Source: JALZAI01 sp038207565
Lineage (GTDB): Bacteria; Actinomycetota; Actinomycetes; Mycobacteriales; Jatrophihabitantaceae
Reading direction: 5' to 3'
Assembly: GCA_038207565.1 (NCBI GenBank)
Contig: JBBQZQ010000014.1
Location: 24,598 to 88,597 of the forward strand
DNA: 64,000 bases
In this document: positions 61,112 through 64,000 of the stretch, in pieces
Layout: every line of letters starts with the position of its first letter
How positions within the stretch are numbered: the stretch's first letter is position 1
Notes under the pieces: generated by a model
The model's database searches: none
What the model was told of the DNA's origin: nothing
Seen by the model: the letters and a program-made list of their open reading frames with translations, nothing else
Translations under genes and position numbers: made by a program

Positions 61112-62341
61112 GTGCCAAGCATGCTGACGACGTGGTCGCGGAACAGGGGTTCTTTGACCCACAGTGCCCGGGCGGGTCAACGCCTGGCCGATGGCGACCG
61201 GAGCGGGAATGCTGCGGCGCGCACTGAGCGGGGTCTGGCCAACTGTTTCCTGTGGCTTCGGCTGTTGGCGCTTGTGCAGGGCAGCGTCGTGACTGTGATC
61301 GCCTGGTCGTCGTTTCGCCACCCGCTCGTCGACCTGTGGGCTTTGGTCGGCAGCGGCGCCGAGTCGGCTGTGGTGATCTGGTGGTGTCGTCGGCCAGCCG
61401 GGTTGCAGCAGCGGCGTCTGGTCGCCCTCGATGTGGGATGGGCCGTCGTTGGTCTGGTCCTGCTGGCACTCGCGACGACTAGCATGGACCGAACGGCGTG
61501 GGTGAACTGGATGGCACCGTTCACTTACAGCACAGCCGCGCTAGCGGCGGTGGGTGTCCGGGTTGGGCCTGGGGTCTTGTCAACTGCTGGGCTGGCTTTG
61601 ACCTATCTGCTGTCTGCCAGCCGTAGCTTGAGCGATGGCCGAAGCGCGGCTGCGACCGCGATCGCGAACACCATCAGCTACCTCGGGTTCTACGCTGTGG
61701 CGCGCGTGTTCACCGTTCGGGCGCGACGAATGGCAGCCGAACTCGAAGACGCTCGCCGGCAGGCGGTGGAGGACGGCCGCCGGCTCGCGACGGCGCAGGA
61801 ACGCAACCGCCAGCATCGGGTGTTGCACGACTCGGTGCTGCAGACGATGGAAGCACTGGCCGGCGAGTGGGTTATCGGCGATGAGGAGTTGCGGACCCGG
61901 GCTAGGCGGGAGGCACGGCAGCTGCGGCAAGCGATAGCCGGATCCGAACCGCTCACCGGCGGGGGACTCCCAGCAGAATTGGAGAATCTCGCTCGCGACT
62001 ACGCGGGTCGGGGACTGACTGTCGAGCTAGTGACCGCCGAGTACGGTTCTTGCCCTACGACGGAGCGGGCCGATGCGCTAGTCGCGGTGGCCCGGGAGGC
62101 GCTGACAAATGTCGCGAAACATGCCGGTGTTCATCGGGCGGTCGTTCGCCTCGCTACGGTCGGACACCGGGTGGAGCTGAGCGTGCGTGATCATGGCCGG
62201 GGCTTCGACACCGCCAAGGTCCCGCGCGGATTCGGCAGTGATCAATCCATCCGTGCACGGACTGAGGAGGTGGGCGGGACGACCGAGATCTGGTCGGCGC
62301 CCGGAGCTGGGACCAGGGTACGAGTGTGGGTGCCCCTGTGA
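61112..62341 (+). CDS. Sensor histidine kinase (NarL-type, membrane)
   Basis: About 409 residues, GTG 61112; ATG 61121 is an alternative. Five to six membrane helices at about 45-200 with no extracellular domain of size (LRLLALVQGSVVTVIAW and onward), then the H-box NRQHRVLHDSVLQTMEALAG and HATPase with AREALTNVAKHAG and VRDHGRGFD. Senses through the membrane region and phosphorylates the next protein. The stop overlaps the regulator start (GTGA). Confidence 0.9.
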   Translation: MPSMLTTWSRNRGSLTHSARAGQRLADGDRSGNAAARTERGLANCFLWLRLLALVQGSVVTVIAWSSFRHPLVDLWALVGSGAESAVVIWWCRRPAGLQQRRLVALDVGWAVVGLVLLALATTSMDRTAWVNWMAPFTYSTAALAAVGVRVGPGVLSTAGLALTYLLSASRSLSDGRSAAATAIANTISYLGFYAVARVFTVRARRMAAELEDARRQAVEDGRRLATAQERNRQHRVLHDSVLQTMEALAGEWVIGDEELRTRARREARQLRQAIAGSEPLTGGGLPAELENLARDYAGRGLTVELVTAEYGSCPTTERADALVAVAREALTNVAKHAGVHRAVVRLATVGHRVELSVRDHGRGFDTAKVPRGFGSDQSIRARTEEVGGTTEIWSAPGAGTRVRVWVPL

Positions 62342-62958
62342 TCCGGGTTGCCATCGTTGAAGACCATCCGTTGTTTCGCCAGGGCCTCGAGAGCGCCGTC
62401 CACCAACCCCCAGACTTCGCCTGCGCCGCCGCCGTCGGCTCCGTCGAAGACCTCACCGTGGACGCAAAGACCGCCGACGTGGTGGTCCTGGACCTGCACC
62501 TGCAGCCACCCGGCCTGAGCGGAGCGCCCGCGGTCCAGCACCTGATCGCTCGTAAGCTGCCCGTCCTGGTGGTATCGGCGGACGGCGCCGGGGACGCGGT
62601 CCTTGATGCCCTAGAAGCTGGCGCCTCTGGTTATCTCACCAAACAAGCCGAACCCGAAGAGGTGCTGGGCGCCATCCGGACGGTGGCCGCCGGCGGCACC
62701 TACATCTCAGCGACGCTGGCGGCGCTGCTCCTGCAAGCCACCCGGGACCGGCGGCGGATCGGTCTTAGCGAGCGGGAGCTAGAAATCCTACGCCTGCTCG
62801 CTGCGGGCGAACGCGACCAAGACATCGCCCGAGAATTGTTCATCACGGTCGCCACCGTGCGCACCCACCTCGATCGAATCAGGGACAAGACGGGCCGCCG
62901 CCGCCGACCCGACCTCACCCGCCTCGCGATCGAACTCGACGGCCGCCGCGACCATTAG
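62338..62958 (+). CDS. NarL/LuxR-type response regulator
   Basis: 206 residues from GTG 62338. Receiver: RVAIVEDHPLFRQG, phospho-Asp in VVVLDLHLQPPG, Lys in GYLTKQAEP. LuxR helix-turn-helix: LSERELEILRLLAAGERDQDIARELFITVATVRTHLDRI. Partner of the upstream kinase by coupling. The C-terminus RRRRPDLTRLAIEL is basic and likely contacts DNA. Confidence 0.94.
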   Translation: MIRVAIVEDHPLFRQGLESAVHQPPDFACAAAVGSVEDLTVDAKTADVVVLDLHLQPPGLSGAPAVQHLIARKLPVLVVSADGAGDAVLDALEAGASGYLTKQAEPEEVLGAIRTVAAGGTYISATLAALLLQATRDRRRIGLSERELEILRLLAAGERDQDIARELFITVATVRTHLDRIRDKTGRRRRPDLTRLAIELDGRRDH

Positions 62959-63048
62959 GTAACGGTCGGTGGCGCCGTCCCTCCTGCTCGGTGAGCAGCG
63001 GATGCCTTGACACCGACCTCGGCAGGTGTCGTCGACAGCTCGTCCCTA

Positions 63049-63501
63049 TTAGGTGTTGGACAAGGTGGCGAGGACGATGAAGGCGGGCACGAGTGACACG
63101 ATCCCGAGGATCAGGCCAGTTAGAGCCAGGCCGGTGCCGGTTCCGTTCTTGCGCCCCGCGGACATACCGACGCCGCCGAGGACGACGCCCAGCGACCCGA
63201 GAACGATGCCCACTCCAGGCACCCAACACATCAACAGACCAAGCAGACCGGTGACGAAGCCCGCGACGCCCAACCCATTTGACGGCTGGGCAACCAGGAC
63301 CGGCTGATAGGTGTACGGCATCGCCTGGAACGGCGGATAGCTGCCGCTGCCTGGGTTGGCCGGAGCACCTGGCGCGCGGTCGTACTGTCCAGGGTGCTGC
63401 GGCGGCTCGAACGGCGGTTCGTAGCTGGGAGCGGACGGGCCACCAACCGGGATCTGGTTCTGGCCGACGTGGGCGCGTGAATTGTGCTCGGCGAAGTTCA
63501 T
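63049..63501 (-). CDS. DUF4190-like membrane protein with proline-rich N-terminus
   Basis: 150 residues. A 75-residue Pro/Gln/Tyr-rich cytoplasmic-type segment (PSYEPPFEPPQHPGQYD) precedes two hydrophobic stretches (VAGFVTGLLGLLMCWVPGVG and LTGLILGIVSLVPAF) separated by the DUF4190 signature GMSAGRKNGTGTGLALTGLILG. Common small actinobacterial membrane protein, function unknown. ATG at 63501. Confidence 0.78.
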   Translation of the reverse strand: MNFAEHNSRAHVGQNQIPVGGPSAPSYEPPFEPPQHPGQYDRAPGAPANPGSGSYPPFQAMPYTYQPVLVAQPSNGLGVAGFVTGLLGLLMCWVPGVGIVLGSLGVVLGGVGMSAGRKNGTGTGLALTGLILGIVSLVPAFIVLATLSNT

Positions 63502-63612
63502 GGCTTCTCCTCAGGATTGTCGACTACCACCCTGGCCGACTGGTCCGTGACCCGTGTGGCTTGACTGGCGAGTCCAGTCTTAGCGCTCACTCGGCCTTCC
63601 GCAGCCGGTAAT

Positions 63613-63783
63613 TCGACCCACACGGACTGGACCAATTTCTTACTGTGCCTCAACGACAGGTACAGCCACCGCGACTGGGACGAACCGAACCGCTTGAAGT
63701 ACCTCTTCGGGAGCGACCAGAAGTGGACCGTTCAGGACCTGAAAGACCTCGTGTGCGCGACTTGGAACTACCTGGACTACTAA
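63613..63783 (+). pseudogene. C-terminal coding remnant, start lost
   Basis: The 56 codons up to TAA 63781-63783 encode an aromatic-, Asp- and Lys-rich sequence (THTDWTNFLLCLNDRYSHRD ... TWNYLDY) with nearly all third positions G/C, so it was selected as protein. The same frame upstream reaches a TGA near 63560 without an ATG, GTG or TTG, so its N-terminus has been lost. No family recognised. Confidence 0.6.
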
Positions 63784-63786
63784 GCC

Positions 63787-64000
63787 ATGCACCCACCCAT
63801 CAAGATCGCCCGCCTGTTGCGATCATCGTCGGTGGATCTACCCCGTCGCACTCGCGATGAGCGGCGTGCACCTCGACCACCCCTGGCAGAAGGTCCTCGG
63901 CTACGCACCGACCGGAGCCGTCCTGGTCGTCGTCGCGTTCGACCTATGGCTCACGGCGGCACGACCAACGCAACAGAACCCCCTGCGGCATCCTCACGTA
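63787..64000 (+). pseudogene. Membrane protein gene, likely frameshifted, cut by the window edge
   Basis: An ATG at 63787 gives MHPPIKIARLLR, after which the coding-like signal jumps into another frame near 63820: RRWIYPVALAMSGVHLDHPW then GAVLVVVAFDLWLTAARPTQ to the window end. One base gain would join them, giving a membrane protein. If there is no frameshift, a start at ATG 63857 gives only the tail. Function unknown. Confidence 0.5.

Overview
The window is chromosomal DNA of a high-GC actinobacterium. Codon third positions are nearly all G or C, GTG and TTG starts are common, and the housekeeping order (lepA, hemW, hrcA, dnaJ2, rsmE, HIT, phoH, ybeY, CBS/CorC, CDA-like, era, recO, uppS, glyS, dus, ppdK, dgt, dnaG) is the one known from Streptomyces, mycobacteria and Frankia-like lineages. 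A soil actinobacterium near Jatrophihabitans/Frankiales is a reasonable guess but not proven by the sequence.

Positions 1-49,000 are a conserved core backbone broken at several junctions by lineage-specific cargo. Cargo 2.3-6.2 kb: methyltransferase, quinone oxidoreductase, MFS pump and a wrecked dienelactone hydrolase. Cargo 7.5-9.1 kb: a secreted alpha-amylase with one in-frame stop. Cargo 12.7-16.5 kb: YceI protein and a large LuxR/ATPase regulator. Cargo 20.4-24.8 kb: a secreted Gly-Asp-Ser protein cotranscribed with a NarL-type two-component system, an esterase-like protein and a lipoprotein. Cargo 27.9-34.4 kb: geranylgeranyl-reductase-like flavoprotein, SpoIIE phosphatase, cupin, PLP decarboxylase and a secreted TIGR03118-like protein. 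Protein quality control (HrcA, DnaJ2, with a CIRCE operator), translation and ribosome maturation (LepA, RsmE, YbeY, Era, GlyRS, DusB), envelope lipid synthesis (UppS) and DNA replication/repair (DnaG, RecO, Dgt) make up the backbone. A SAM-riboswitch-like leader precedes an amino-acid permease at 44.5 kb.

A tRNA-Asn(GTT) at 49.1 kb marks the border to an accessory region running to the window end. It holds a tRNA-adjacent tyrosine integrase with a Cys-rich insertion, an integrase-core IS at 50.6-51.7 kb, and orphan small genes. At 53.4-57.9 kb is an IS3-family element whose orfA is split by a ~3.0 kb two-recombinase, Tn554-like element. Next come a secreted DUF3298-like protein with a lipoprotein partner, a second two-component system with a divergent receiver-like small protein, a DUF4190-like membrane protein, and gene fragments.

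Recurrent oddities: three short tandem duplications (9.2, 33.1 and 48.7 kb) each contain the stop codon of an adjoining gene; a direct-plus-inverted repeat lies before ppdK; and several genes carry single-lesion damage (amylase nonsense codon, TnpB frameshifts, frameshift at 63.8 kb).
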